NCBI RefSeq assembly: GCF_963169125.1 | Contig: NC_084801.1 | Coordinates: 79,425,696-79,489,695 of the forward strand | Origin: Humulus lupulus | Taxonomy: Eukaryota > Streptophyta > Magnoliopsida > Rosales > Cannabaceae | Direction: 5' to 3' | Length of the DNA: 64,000 nt | Shown: positions 47,575 through 58,899 of the stretch, one piece after another | Numbering within the stretch: the first letter of the stretch is position 1 | Layout: every line of letters starts with the position of its first letter | Notes under the pieces: model-generated | What the model was told of the DNA's origin: nothing | Database searches by the model: none | What the model saw: the letters and a program-made list of their open reading frames with translations, nothing else | Position numbers and translations under genes: made by a program

Positions 47575-47614
47575 ATTTTATATGCGTGAAGGTTCACGTG
47601 AAGAGGGCCATTGG
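47575..47614 (-). promoter_or_regulatory. Predicted promoter of the antisense gene
   Basis: Read on the minus strand: CCAAT (47610-47614), a G-box CACGTG (47595-47600) and a TATA box, CATATAAAAT (47575-47584), all within 40 bp. The TATA lies about 750 bp upstream of the exon 1 start, between it and the 3' LTR, and points away from the LTR. Confidence 0.6.
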
Positions 47615-47830
47615 ATTGCCCTGATGTGGGATTCAAGGCCCTCCACTCGAAAGATGAAACGACAGCTGGGCATAGGCTAGGGCATTTAATGCGGTTCTCG
47701 AAAGACGTACTGTCACCAACCACGATGTTCCACATATTCGGCGCCTACGTAGAATGTGGAATATGAAGAGTTCATGGGGAAGCCTAAAAGCCCCTGCTGT
47801 GGCCCTACACGACGTCATGTACCACGAGCA

Positions 47831-47847
47831 GAGGCTTGGGGGGCAGA
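47831..47847 (+). other. Polypurine tract of element B
   Basis: GAGGCTTGGGGGGCAGA lies directly before the 3' LTR. It is interrupted by CTT, but G-rich tracts of this form are common in Tat elements. Confidence 0.8.
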
Positions 47848-48602
47848 TGTACACCCTGATTTTCCCACTGGCTGATTAACGAGCTGAGATACGGCCTAAT
47901 CATGACTACCACGTGGACCTCCCCGAAACCGGAGCTGCATCGTAAAGCCCTTCCTATTTAGCTCGAGGTAAACTAAGGGTTCACCAAGATTGCTCAAAGA
48001 CTGAATCTGGACCCTGAAGGCCGCAGGTCGAGGTAAGCATCCAGCTCATCGTGCGAGCTGGATGTGGAGGCTGTGACCTTTTATGAAGTCAACCACGCAA
48101 GGTAAACGTGCATATATCAGACATCACGTGTTTGATATATCCCTGACTTCTCGGGCACACAGCAGGAACGTGCGTATTCAGACTCTCATGACTGGTTTGG
48201 GCCGTGCGACCCATTATCCCCTTACCTATTGATTTGACCACACTCATGTGTCAGGTTTAGGAATTAATCATGAATGTCACAGAGTTGACATGATAGGTAA
48301 GAAGGTCACGGGATGACCTTCTTACCAACTCCCAGGTGCCTTCTCCTATAAATATGGAGACCTTGGGAGTTAATAGAGGTTGGATTCTTGATTGTAAGAA
48401 ATACCATGTAATCAAATACCTAGTATATAGCAATAATACTGACTAGTGGAGTAGAAGGATTTTAACCTTTGAACCACTTAAAAAACATATTTTGAGTCAC
48501 CATTTCATTTTCTAAGATCATATATCTGTTTCGATTCAACCAAAGCACTAATCCCTTTCTCTTCTTTTCTTAATTACCTGTTGGCGAAGTACCGCGTCAA
48601 CA
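47848..48602 (+). repeat. 3' LTR of element B (755 bp)
   Basis: Starts TGTACACC and ends TCAACA, followed by the target duplication CCAAC. It has the same length as the 5' LTR and the same hairpins (48038-48064, 48296-48326) and TATA box (48347-48354). Confidence 0.96.
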
Positions 48603-48682
48603 CCAACCAACCCTGAGTTAAGCCTGTCATTGACTGTGTGTGTACATGTTTAGTCAATCTCCAGAACCAATAACCTTGGCTA

Positions 48683-48694
48683 GCTCTGATACCA
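48683..48694 (-). other. Initiator-Met tRNA primer site of element 2
   Basis: TGGTATCAGAGC on the minus strand, three bases from the LTR. Leader bases 48603-48682 continue the sequence interrupted at 35715-35719. Confidence 0.92.
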
Positions 48695-48697
48695 AGT

Positions 48698-50890
48698 TCT
48701 AACGCCCTACTGCCTTAGAGCCATTACTAAGTGAGTTTTAAAATGTGCTTTCAACTCGCTAATCGAGGTTTTAGGTCAAACAGTGTAATTAAGCCGTAAA
48801 CAGAGGAAAAACATTAGAAATAGTAATCTTTCATAGTAAATCATAAAAGTTTGACACCTGGGATCCCAAAATACACTTTAGAAATATTTACAAGATAAAA
48901 AAATGTACTAAGTCAGCTAAACGACAAAATTTCAAGTTCATTTACAAGCATCTCCCAAAATCCTCTGGCTGAGACAGCCAGGCTGGCCAAACATGTACAC
49001 GCCGCCTCACGCCTGCCGTACTCATGGTTGGTTGATCTTCTCTTTACCCTTACCTGCACCACATAGCATCTATGAGCCGAAGCCCAGCAAGAAAACCCAC
49101 AAACAAATAACATATGCAACACATAAGTCAAGCATATAAACAGGCCACCAATGGCTAAACACATACGGCCTAGCCGTCCTAGGCGTTTACCAAGCCCTGG
49201 GTTCGCGGACCACACCGTGAGGATATCCCAGGTATCCTTTTAGGGACTCGCCCTGGCAACTCGCACCTCACATGCTCAACGCTGCTCCCGACCCCTTGCC
49301 GTTCTCGGCCTTGCACTCAACGTGCCTAACACCGTTCCCAGCCCCTCGCTGTTCTCGGTCTACACCGTTCTCGGCTCTTGCCAATCAGTCACATAATATC
49401 ATACATGATATAACAACTAGTAAAGAAATCAAGCATAAACAGATAAAGAGCTACACTCTGCAGTTCTAGCATATTGGGTTCGGCCTTGCATATCATTTCC
49501 ATTCAAACACATTGGGCTCAGCCCTGCACACAAGCTCTATGGAAACAGGGGATTTCTTACCTGAGTTTCGAGCTTCCTGACCACCGATGCCCCGAGCACA
49601 CTCCTCTAACGTGAGCCTCGCCGAAATCCTAGTCACAACACATTAACAACATCCATCCATCAAGTTCTAATCCAATAAATAACTTCGAGCCATAACCCCA
49701 ACCTCCGGGACCTTGAATTCTATCAATCTGGGTGATAAAATCCATCCCGAGCCTTACCCCTTGAGTTCCCAATCCTAAAATACCCTAAAAACCCAAACTG
49801 GCACTAAGGGTCGTGACCCCACCCACAAGAGCCGCGACTAGCCTCGAAACAGAGGCTAGCACCTCACTAACCCCCACACGGGCCGCGGCGCGCATAAGCT
49901 TCTCAACCTCCCATGGCCGGCGCGCACGTGGGCCGTGGTGCACCCCTCCTAGGGCCGCGGCTCTCACCTCTGAACCTAGAATTTTCCATCTTCTTCCCTA
50001 CCTTTTCCTCAAGCTAACACATTCTAACCCTACTTAACGAACCCAGATAGATAACACATGAATACCAGCTCAATATCAACACTAAAACCCACCAGAAATC
50101 TGCTCCAAAATCCAACTAGAATACCCAAAACAGATTAAGCTTAACTAACATGCATGCTCTAGCAAACCAGCAACAATTCTCAATATAATCCCAATAATTA
50201 GAGCTTACCTTGCTGAACTCAATCCCAGAAGTTGATCCTCAATCCTCAAGCTTTAAACTTCTAAGTTTCCTCAACCAATTCCTTGCTTAAGCTAGTTTCC
50301 ACCAAAGTTTCCTTGAGTTTTTCCTTAGGGAGTGAATGAGAAAAAAGAGATAAGGTTTATCTTCAGCTGTGAGAAGGTGAGTCGGTTCCTAAGCCTTCTA
50401 AACAATTCCTTCCTTTGTTTTATTAACTTAAGTCTAAAGGATTACCTCATGGCTCGGGGTACCAAAACGTCCCCGAGGGCAAAATAGTAAATTTCCCTTT
50501 TGTTCCCGCCTAGACATTCTACCCTCAAATATATCTCCAAATATTTATTTCTATGTCCCGATAATCCCATAACTCATCTAATACCCAAATTACCCCTCGA
50601 CTCGCCCCGAGTCCAAATTCCAACCCCGCTCTGACTCTCTAGCTGACCGCTCCCCAGTACTGTCTCAGATCGTGTTGTACAGACATATCACACATATACA
50701 ACATATATCACATTTATCACACTTATGCACCTAATATCCAGATGACGCCCACATGCACATTTAACACAATTAAACATGCATCATATCATATATACACATA
50801 AATTAACATATAAGCATATTAAACCACTTATTGCCCTCCAGGCACACTAATCAAGGCCCTAAGCCTGATTAGAAAATTCGGGTCGTTACA
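48698..50890 (-). repeat. 5' LTR of element 2 (2193 bp)
   Basis: The plus-strand ends are TCTAACGCCC (G to C change in the usual TGTAAC) and GGTCGTTACA. It is very similar to the 3' LTR (26468-30914 without S2), and it shows what that LTR looked like before S2 inserted. The hairpin lies near 49837-49860. Confidence 0.95.
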
Positions 50891-51491
50891 TCGCCAATCT
50901 ATCAAACTTTATGCCATACTCTGTCACTGTCGACCGATTCTGAGTCAGGTTGATAAACTCATCAACCTTCGCAGCTTGTACTGCCACACTGTAATACTTC
51001 TCATTAAACAAGTTTATGAACTCCTCTTAGGTCATAATTGATACATCCCTTCTCTGAACCACCACGTCCCACCAAATGCGGGCATCCTCTCTAAACATGT
51101 AGCTAGCACAGGCTTCCCTTTCATTCCCCTAAACTCTCATAAAATCCAGAATTGAGGAAACCATACTCATCCACTGCTCTACCCGCAGTGGGTCTGATCC
51201 ACCCTCGAAGGTGGGAGGATGCTGCTTCCTGAACCTCTCATACAAAGGTTCCCACTTATTCTCCATAGCAGACTGTACTGGCACTGGCGCTGCAAGCCGC
51301 TGCACTGGCAGCCTAGTAACCTTAGGCGGGGGCTACTGCCTCAACTATCGCAACTCTTCCTCTGTCCGCTGCAGTCTTGCTTCCATCTCGGCAAATAGCT
51401 CTTGCCCATTCTGTGGGGCAGGTGGAGGGTCCTGACCCTGGTTGTCATCCTCAGCCCTACTGCCACGGTGTCTAGCTGATTGTCGAGGCAT
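50891..51491 (-). pseudogene. gag N-terminal part of element 1
   Basis: The start is MPRQSAR at codon 51489-51491. The retrotransposon gag domain follows (NKWEPLYERFRKQ, near 51240-51265), with stops near 51331, 51130 and 51029. It joins the gag part at 26467 once element 2 and one copy of its target duplication are removed. Confidence 0.9.
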
Positions 51492-51802
51492 CTCAACAAA
51501 TATGCCTGCAACCAATGACGCCGCTCATCAGGCATGATAACAACATCCAAAACCGCCTCCCAAACACATCAGTCATCCACAAATAATAACTCATCTAACA
51601 TATAACACACAACGGGCCATGCCCTATCATCATGCATATCTTAACTCATTCATCATGCTCTATATAAGATAAGCAGGCAAACAGGGCATCCATAACTTAT
51701 TCAAACATATTAGCGAATCTTACCAACCAACCCTGAGTTGAGCCTGTCACTGACAGCGTGTGTACATGTTCGGTCAATCTCCAGAACCAATAACCTTGGC
51801 TT
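51492..51802 (-). other. Leader of element 1
   Basis: Noncoding leader between primer site and gag start, similar to the leader of element 2. No gene is seen. Confidence 0.7.
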
Positions 51803-51814
51803 GCTCTCATACCA
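51803..51814 (-). other. Primer site of element 1, one mismatch
   Basis: On the minus strand it reads TGGTATGAGAGC, with one change from the initiator-Met site seen in elements 0 and 2. Confidence 0.85.
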
Positions 51815-52356
51815 AGTTGTAACGCCCTACTTCCTTAGAGTCGTTACTAAGTGAGTTTAAAAACGTACTTTCAACTCGCTAATCGAGGCTTTACGTCAAA
51901 TAGTGTAATTAAGCCGTTAACAGAGGAAAAACTTTAGAAATAATAATTTCCATAGAAAATCATAAAAGTTTTACGCTAGGGATCCCAAAATATAGTTTAG
52001 AAACATTTACAATACATAAACTGAACCAAGTCGACTAAATGACAAAATATGGGTTTATTTACAAAGATCTCCCAAAATCCTCTGGCTATGGCAGCCAGGC
52101 TAGCCAAACATGTACACGCCGCCTCATGCCTGCTACACTCAAGGATGGTTGGCCTTCTCTTTACCCTTACCTGCACCACAGAGCATCTATGAGCCGAAGC
52201 CCAGCAAGAAAATCCACAAACAGATAACATATGCAACACATATATCAAGCATATAAACAGGCCACCAATGGGCTAAACACATACGGCCTAGCACTCCCAG
52301 GCGTTACCAAGCCCTGGGTTCACAGACCACGCCGTGAGGATATCCCAGGTATCCTT

Positions 52357-55300
52357 GTCTAACGGCCATACTCTCGATAGCCTCTCGCTTACACCGCAAC
52401 CCTGCTGAAGCCTCAGGGCCTGCCTAGATTACAATGACCAATTCATTGTCTTATTCCTGATTCCAGAGATACTCAAAAGTCATCACCTCTACTAGGTGGG
52501 ATCAGCTTGTAGACCCCGTCGGCCTAACCCTTAGTACAACTTCCGAATTTTTATGCCGAATTAAGAGTCAGAACTCTCCCTTCTTTCTCTGAACACCTTA
52601 CAGATCCTCGTCTATTATTACGCAGAGATGCAACTCTTTCTTCCCGGAACTTTATTTCCTCAAAACTTATCAATTTACCAGCTCTTTATTCTTTCAAATA
52701 GGCAGACACCCCTGCCTTAAGAAGTTTCAACGACCTCTTTGGCTTTCTCTCTGAACTAAAGCCAAACCGTAGTATTCACTATCCTTCACCTCTTATCATG
52801 TCCTATGTCGTGTTACATTAACAAGACACCAGCAACTGCCACCACGGCTAATTCCTCAAGGATTACACTTCCCTTAATACCTCAAGTATTCGCCTACTCA
52901 GCGCTTAATTCTTTAAGATATCTGATAAACTTTCAGACTGCCATTCCACTTGCAATCAGCTGATAATTCCAGATTCCCACTCTGTTCTTTTTCGTTCTTT
53001 AGACCCATTCCAAAATTTAAAATACTCTTGGGTCTCAATTCCGTATCATCGACGTTTTACCCTGCTACCAGTTCACCTGAACCAACTACATTAACTCAAA
53101 CCACCGAGTTAAAACTTTTCATGTCCAAACACTTTACTCAAGGTTCAAAGTGGTCTATTCCCGTGATACACTACCACATCACTTAACCCCTCAGGGTCCA
53201 AAGGAAAACACTAGATTCCGTCACCCGCTCGACCCTCCCGGTACGACGTACCCTAGGAGGTGGAATGATATCCATTCAGAATTCTCGTTCATAAACCAAA
53301 TCTAATTGGATCCTTCATCCATTCCTGGTATCCCAACTTGTACTACCTTAGCAGGGTCCTTCCCTGCTTCAACTCAAGCCAACACTTTGAATTCCATAGA
53401 TCATTGACACCCACCAGCCAAGCATACCTACTAGCATTACGCCAATCTCAGTCGTCGCCTTGTCCACTCTATTACAGTCTATGGCGCTATCCCCTGACTG
53501 ACACATGCCTCACAGCTAGGAGTTTCGTCTCCAATTATAACTCCCCTCGCTCAATCAAGGATTTCAAACACTGATCATCTGTCCGTTACTTTTCACCACC
53601 TCTGTGTCTCAACGCTATCTTTCTTACTAATTACCCAATACTCAAGCACCTTATGATATGCATAACTGTCAACTTAACGTTCTAAGTGTATCAACTAGGT
53701 TCATACTTTCGTCTCCCGCAAGGTTCGATCCAACCTCGCGCCAGATGCGCCTGGGCGTGCATAATCCGTGATGCACCCCCACAAATCCATGTCCTCATCA
53801 TAGATCAAGTCCTTTATGCCATCACTCTTTACTTAATCATAACACACACAAATTCCATCATCGTCCGTAACCAATCAAATCTTACCTTGTCTTCTGAATT
53901 TCTTTCTGATTTGACACCACTCAATCCGTCTAACCTCAAGTTTTACTGTTCTTCTCATCTCTGATGTAGTCGCCTCCGGAGGTGCTTGTGCAATAGATGA
54001 CGCGCTTACCAGTCTTGTTATGCTTTCAATTCTTCAGACGCTCTTCATTAGCTTCTTTGCGGCTTCAGATCAATTCTTCTCTTACCTGTCCTTTCTTCTT
54101 GCAGCTGCAATCTGAGAACTCCTGACGACATCCAACTAACACTCCGTAGAACCTTACCTAAGATTCTGCCTTCTGGGTACTAACGTCTTCATCCTAATAA
54201 TCAGTTGCTCACCATTTCCGTCTGGGAGTAATCCACATGCACTGCTCGTGAGCTTGAAGGGGACTTGTCCATACCGTTCATGCATTCTCTGCCTAAAGAA
54301 CTTACCTGTGCTGCTGTAGCTTGAACCATTCCAGAATCTTTGTTACCAACTCCTCACACCCTACCCGGTGCAAACTAGACAATCCACGAAATGTCTCTAT
54401 CCTTGGTTTCCAACTGGTAATCACCAGGTCATAGATCAACTCTTGGAGACATCATCCTTTCTTGTATCCAACATTGTACTTTTCGGTCTAACTCCACGAT
54501 GCTAACAATCCCCGCAGTATAACACTCTGGCTACTCCAGGGTCAAATTCCTTCGATTGCTTCAACAGACTTTCTGTCAGCCAAAACCACCTTTTACAACA
54601 TTCGTTATACCAATCCTATCTGTAGTCTAACCTTGAAATACTCCTGAGTCTTCCTTTTTATACCCACATAATTTTCCCACTAGTCAGCTCTGTCTCCACT
54701 CAGTCTCACTTTCATACTCCAGATGATATCCTCAACAATCCATCTACCAGAGTTTCTAACTCCTTCTCAGTAAGCATTACTGTCCTCAGCCTCCCGAATA
54801 GCACCTTTGAGGCAACCTCTCTATGTCCATCTCCCTCTCGGAACATTCTCAACACCGAGCCCTTCCAGTTCGTTACATGCCCAAAGCACAAGCTCGCCAG
54901 TTAAATACTCATCCTTGAGGACTCAGCCTCGAACTTGTAATGTATCGATGCATTCCAGTTCTCCGTTTCCCTCACCATGGGAAATCCATCCTAACATCTC
55001 AAGTCATTCTACGTAGAAGTCACGCCCCCACCTGACCTCCTCCCAGGTGGCATCCTTTCCCTTATGCATACACAATAACCTCCCTAGTTCCTGTCACCAA
55101 CTTGATAACTACCTCTTCCATCAGGCTTCTTTCCAATCTCAAATCAGGTGCCCAAGCACTGTCTGGGGTCCTTCTACCTTAAAATTGAGAATCTGACCTC
55201 GCTGCGTTCTATCAACACAAGTACCATCTTATCGGCCAGACCTTTTCCCCTTTCTGGCAAAACCAGAAGCCACAGAACTATCCGGGGTTCTATCAACTTG

Positions 55301-56663
55301 ACTATCACAATTATCTCTTTACTAACTCCGTCAAAGGAAGCACTGCCCTTGCGGCTCTAGCACTCATGCTCTATACATCAACCATCAGTTCCTCGAACAA
55401 TATGGCCCTCTCCGCCATCCACATGCAGACGATAAGTCCTTACATCAGAGCGGCCCAAATGCCCTGGACTATCCCCGAGTTCCATCCTTAGATGGGTCGC
55501 CACCATTTCCGGATACATCCGTCAGTATAAATCCCCAAAATGAATTATCCAATTCACCAAACCCATTGTTCTACACTGTTGTTACTCTATCAGTCCAAAC
55601 CAAACTTATAAGTTCACCAGTCTCCACAGTTCAAATCACGTCTTTATAACCTCTAACAATTCATCATCTAGGTTCTTCCCAACCCCTTAAGCCAGTACCT
55701 CAGCCCGAGTACCCTTTCCAGGCATCTCCCTGCCTCAACATTTAACACAACCCTCTAATCAGGATCTCTCATCCTCTTAACCAGGGTGGAATTAACTCTG
55801 CTCATCTATTGATAAATTCCTTGTCAACTCGAACTCTCCTCAAAACCCGAGGTTAACACCCTTTAAGCCTTTCATTTAATACCCTTTTCTGTCCATACCT
55901 CGTAGTAAACCATCACCGGTAACCTTACTGTTAAAACCTCTAAATCAGCCATCTCCCCAGAGAATCCGCTGTTCTTCTATCCCATCTCAACTAACAAACT
56001 CCACAGCTTACTCACACACTAGTGACCCCTTTGCTGCTGCTCTCAGGGATAACTAGAGATCTCAACTCCAACTTATATCTAGAATCCCTCTTTTCAACAC
56101 AATATCGGGTCCCCAACCCTTCTAGGAACAAACAACTCGAGTTCATCTGTCAAAACTGACCAACTCCTGAACTCTGTGGTTCCTACTCTGAACCAAACCA
56201 CCACTAGGTCCAAATATCCACAGGTATAATGCACACACAAGCATATACTAGGTCAAATCCACAATGTCATATATTTAGCTACCAGATTTAACATCCCTAA
56301 GTATATCCACACTCAACATGCTTCACACAAGCAAATAAACGGATATAACATACAGATTCAACTTAAACAATCGACCACATAGCTAAATATGTAAACCATT
56401 ATGCCAATATTCATCCACATACATAATAATGTTATTCAGCATGCATCAATCTCAACATGCAATAATCAAGGGCCCAGCCCAACAGCATCTCATGCATACG
56501 TCATTTCATTCCTCATGCTCCATATAAATAAGCAGGCAAACAGGGCATTCAAACATATATTTAGACATGTCAATTATTCATACCAACCAACCCTGAGTCG
56601 AGCTTGTCACTGACAGCGAGCGTACATGTTCGGTCGATCTCCAGAAGCAATAAACCTTGGCTC
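52357..56663 (-). other. Noncoding internal region and leader of element 3
   Basis: The plus strand is rich in C and T and poor in G. ORFs are short and in many frames; none matches gag, protease, RT, RNase H or integrase motifs on either strand that I could find. The last 250 bp before the primer site match the leader of the Tekay-like elements (CCAACCAACCCTGAG, GTACATGTTCGGTC). It may be an unrelated captured sequence or a very decayed internal region. Confidence 0.6.
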
Positions 56664-56675
56664 TCTCTGATACCA
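56664..56675 (-). other. Primer site of element 3, one mismatch
   Basis: Minus strand TGGTATCAGAGA, one change from the initiator-Met primer site, three bases from the LTR. Confidence 0.82.
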
Positions 56676-56678
56676 AGT

Positions 56679-58899
56679 TGTAACGCCCTACTTCCTTAGA
56701 GCCGTTACTAAGTGAGTTTTTAAGACAAAACAATGTGCAATGAACTCGCTAACCGAGGTTTTGAAACAAAAGTGTGACTAATTAAAAATTAAGGCTGTAA
56801 TCTTTGAAAATGCGTCGTTTCATTAAAACTTCTATTATTAAACATTTGGGATCCCAAAATAAGGTTTGAAAACTAATTACATCCTTAAATAAGGTTACAG
56901 TTGAGAAATCATAAAATCATAGATTATTACAACCATTTTCGAATAAACCCCCAACCAAAGCAGTCGGGCAGGCCAAACATGTACGCGTCACTTCACGCTC
57001 TCCGTACTCATGGTTGGTTGACTCAGTCCTTGCTTCTACCTGCCACACAGAGCACCCGTGAGCCGAAGCCCAGCAAGAAAACCCAAATAATACATAACAT
57101 ATGCAATTCATATAGCTGGCATAATTCACTGATAAATAGGAAAACCATCATAATAAACAAGCACGGCCATGCCGCCCCAGAGGCCTTACCAAAGCCTGGG
57201 GTTTCGGTTCTCACCGCGAGGATCACTCATGTATCCCTTGGGTCCCACCCTGAATATAAGCATCCCATGTGCTGTGTGTTACTTTCGGCCCCACGGCCGT
57301 ACCCGGCCTACGCCGCACTCGGCCTTTGCCGTTCATTTCATTATAATCACACTTATAGTACATTCGAATAATCATTCACACACATCATGATTCATTTAAG
57401 GTTAAACATATGCAAATAATACAATCTGGGGCCATGCCCTGCAATCACACAGTGGGGCCATGCCCTAATCTCGGGTGTTACAGTTTTCTTACCTGTATTC
57501 CGAGCTTTCCGATGCACCAAGGCCACAAGCACGGTCCTCTAGCACGAGCCTCACCGAAATCCTAGTCACAACACACACAAAACACTCTTTAATACTAACC
57601 AACCCAAAACCACTTCCCAGGACCAATCCCGCACTCTCGGGACCTCTAAATCCCTAAAACAATACATTGGAACCATCCTCTGAGTCCCCGGGCAAAAGCC
57701 TTAAAAACTAGAATTTTTGCCAGCCAAAATGGCCTAGGGCCGCGGCACTCCCCTCAAGGGCCGCGGCGCCCAGCAGCCTGACCTCCTCCTGATGCAACCT
57801 CGCGCCGCGGCGCCCAAGAACAGGGCCGCGACGCTCATACGCGAACCCAGATTTTCTGGGTTTTCTCTTGCGTTTTTCCCGAACTAAAACAATCCCAAAT
57901 CATCCCAAACTCAAACCTAAGCCCCAAAACCATATCAAAACCCCAAGTAGACCATTCAATCATCCCATAAACATCATAACCCAGCTCAAGAACACAATCA
58001 CTCTCAAAATCCACCCCTTAGATTCCTAAATTCAGCAACTCAAACAAAACCTAGAAACTCAACTCAAGCTTTAGATTTCTCAAATCAAAACAGAAACAAG
58101 CCCTAAATTTGCATAAAACTTCTTACCTCAAGTGGAGAATTCATTCTTTGCTTCCTAGATCCATCTCCAAGTCTCTAAATTTCAGCTCCTTCTCCTCCTC
58201 TTCTTCTTCTTCTAGCTTTTCTTTTCTTCTTTTCTAATTTTATCAAAACCCAACATATATGCCAAGCCCAAACCGTGTACCCCTATAACACAGCTCAAAT
58301 TTGTCTAAACCCCTTGCCAAATGACCATTTTACCCCTTCATCAAAACCCTTTGCTAACTAAACCTCAAGGGCACACTAGTCATTTCTCCTATATTGCAAT
58401 TCTACCATTTCTTTCACCTAAACTTGTTACTCTCAGCAGTAACTAACGGTTACCCAGGTTACTCAATCACCAATAACCAATACCTGCTAAACCTCAACTT
58501 AAACATAAAATTCCCAAGGTACCCCTAGGCTCCTCCCGAGCCGGGTACAAAATCTCGTTGTGACTCATAAGTTAATTTGCTCTCTAGGACCGTCTCGGCA
58601 CGTGCATCACAACAATAACACCACACTCACGTGGAACAAATCACGGAATACAATTATCACATATCAATGCAGTTATGCCCAACAAGGCCAAAATTATAGT
58701 TATGCCCTTCTAACACGATCCGGGCCTACATGCATACTAATATACATAGCCATGCATCTTAGGTAAACAAATAGTCACATAACATGCTTCAAATCATAAC
58801 CATGCATTTAACTCATCAGATCACACATAAATCCCATCATGCCCTCCTGGCACGCTAATCAAGGCCTTTAAGCCTTAATAGCGAATTTGGGTCGTTACA
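56679..58899 (-). repeat. 5' LTR of element 3 (2221 bp), second subfamily
   Basis: The plus-strand ends are TGTAACGCCC and GGTCGTTACA. It is closest to S2 and S3, and shares GGGCCGCGGC palindromes (about 57735-57835), a short TTC run (about 58195-58213) and the GGCCTACGCCG-type repeat (57283-57330). Confidence 0.92.

Larger units (their letters stand above)
35720..48602 (+). mobile_element. Element B: full-length Tat-lineage Ty3/gypsy element
   Basis: A 12.9-kb plus-strand element with two 755-bp LTRs, primer site, gag, pol with two RNase H regions, a 119-bp tandem array, an antisense spliced gene and a polypurine tract. It is flanked by CCAAC (35715-35719 and 48603-48607) and sits in the leader of element 2, at the deepest level of the nest. 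The LTRs differ at roughly 30-35 sites by eye (about 4%), so the copy is not brand new. Its gag-pol is broken. Confidence 0.97.
26468..50890 (-). mobile_element. Element 2: Tekay-like Ty3/gypsy element
   Basis: A minus-strand element inserted in gag of element 1. The target duplication is TCACC (26463-26467) and TCGCC (50891-50895), one mismatch; an intact gag relative reads TCGCC, so the left copy mutated. The 3' LTR is 26468-30914 (interrupted by S2), gag-pol 30950-35482, the leader is interrupted by Tat element B, the primer site is 48683-48694, and the 5' LTR is 48698-50890. Its LTRs look very similar to each other, which suggests a fairly recent insertion. Confidence 0.95.
52357..58899 (-). 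mobile_element. Element 3: non-autonomous minus-strand LTR element, 3' LTR lost
   Basis: It has a complete 5' LTR (56679-58899), a primer site and leader, and a 4.3-kb internal region with no recognisable gag or pol. The 3' LTR is absent: at 52356/52357 the internal region joins directly to the 5' LTR of element 1. The loss of the 3' LTR together with about 690 bp of neighbouring LTR points to a deletion after insertion. Confidence 0.8.

Noticed and set aside
53686..53964. Small ORFs in the interior of element 3
   Set aside because: Short, of biased composition, in varied frames, and without a recognisable domain; treated as noncoding.
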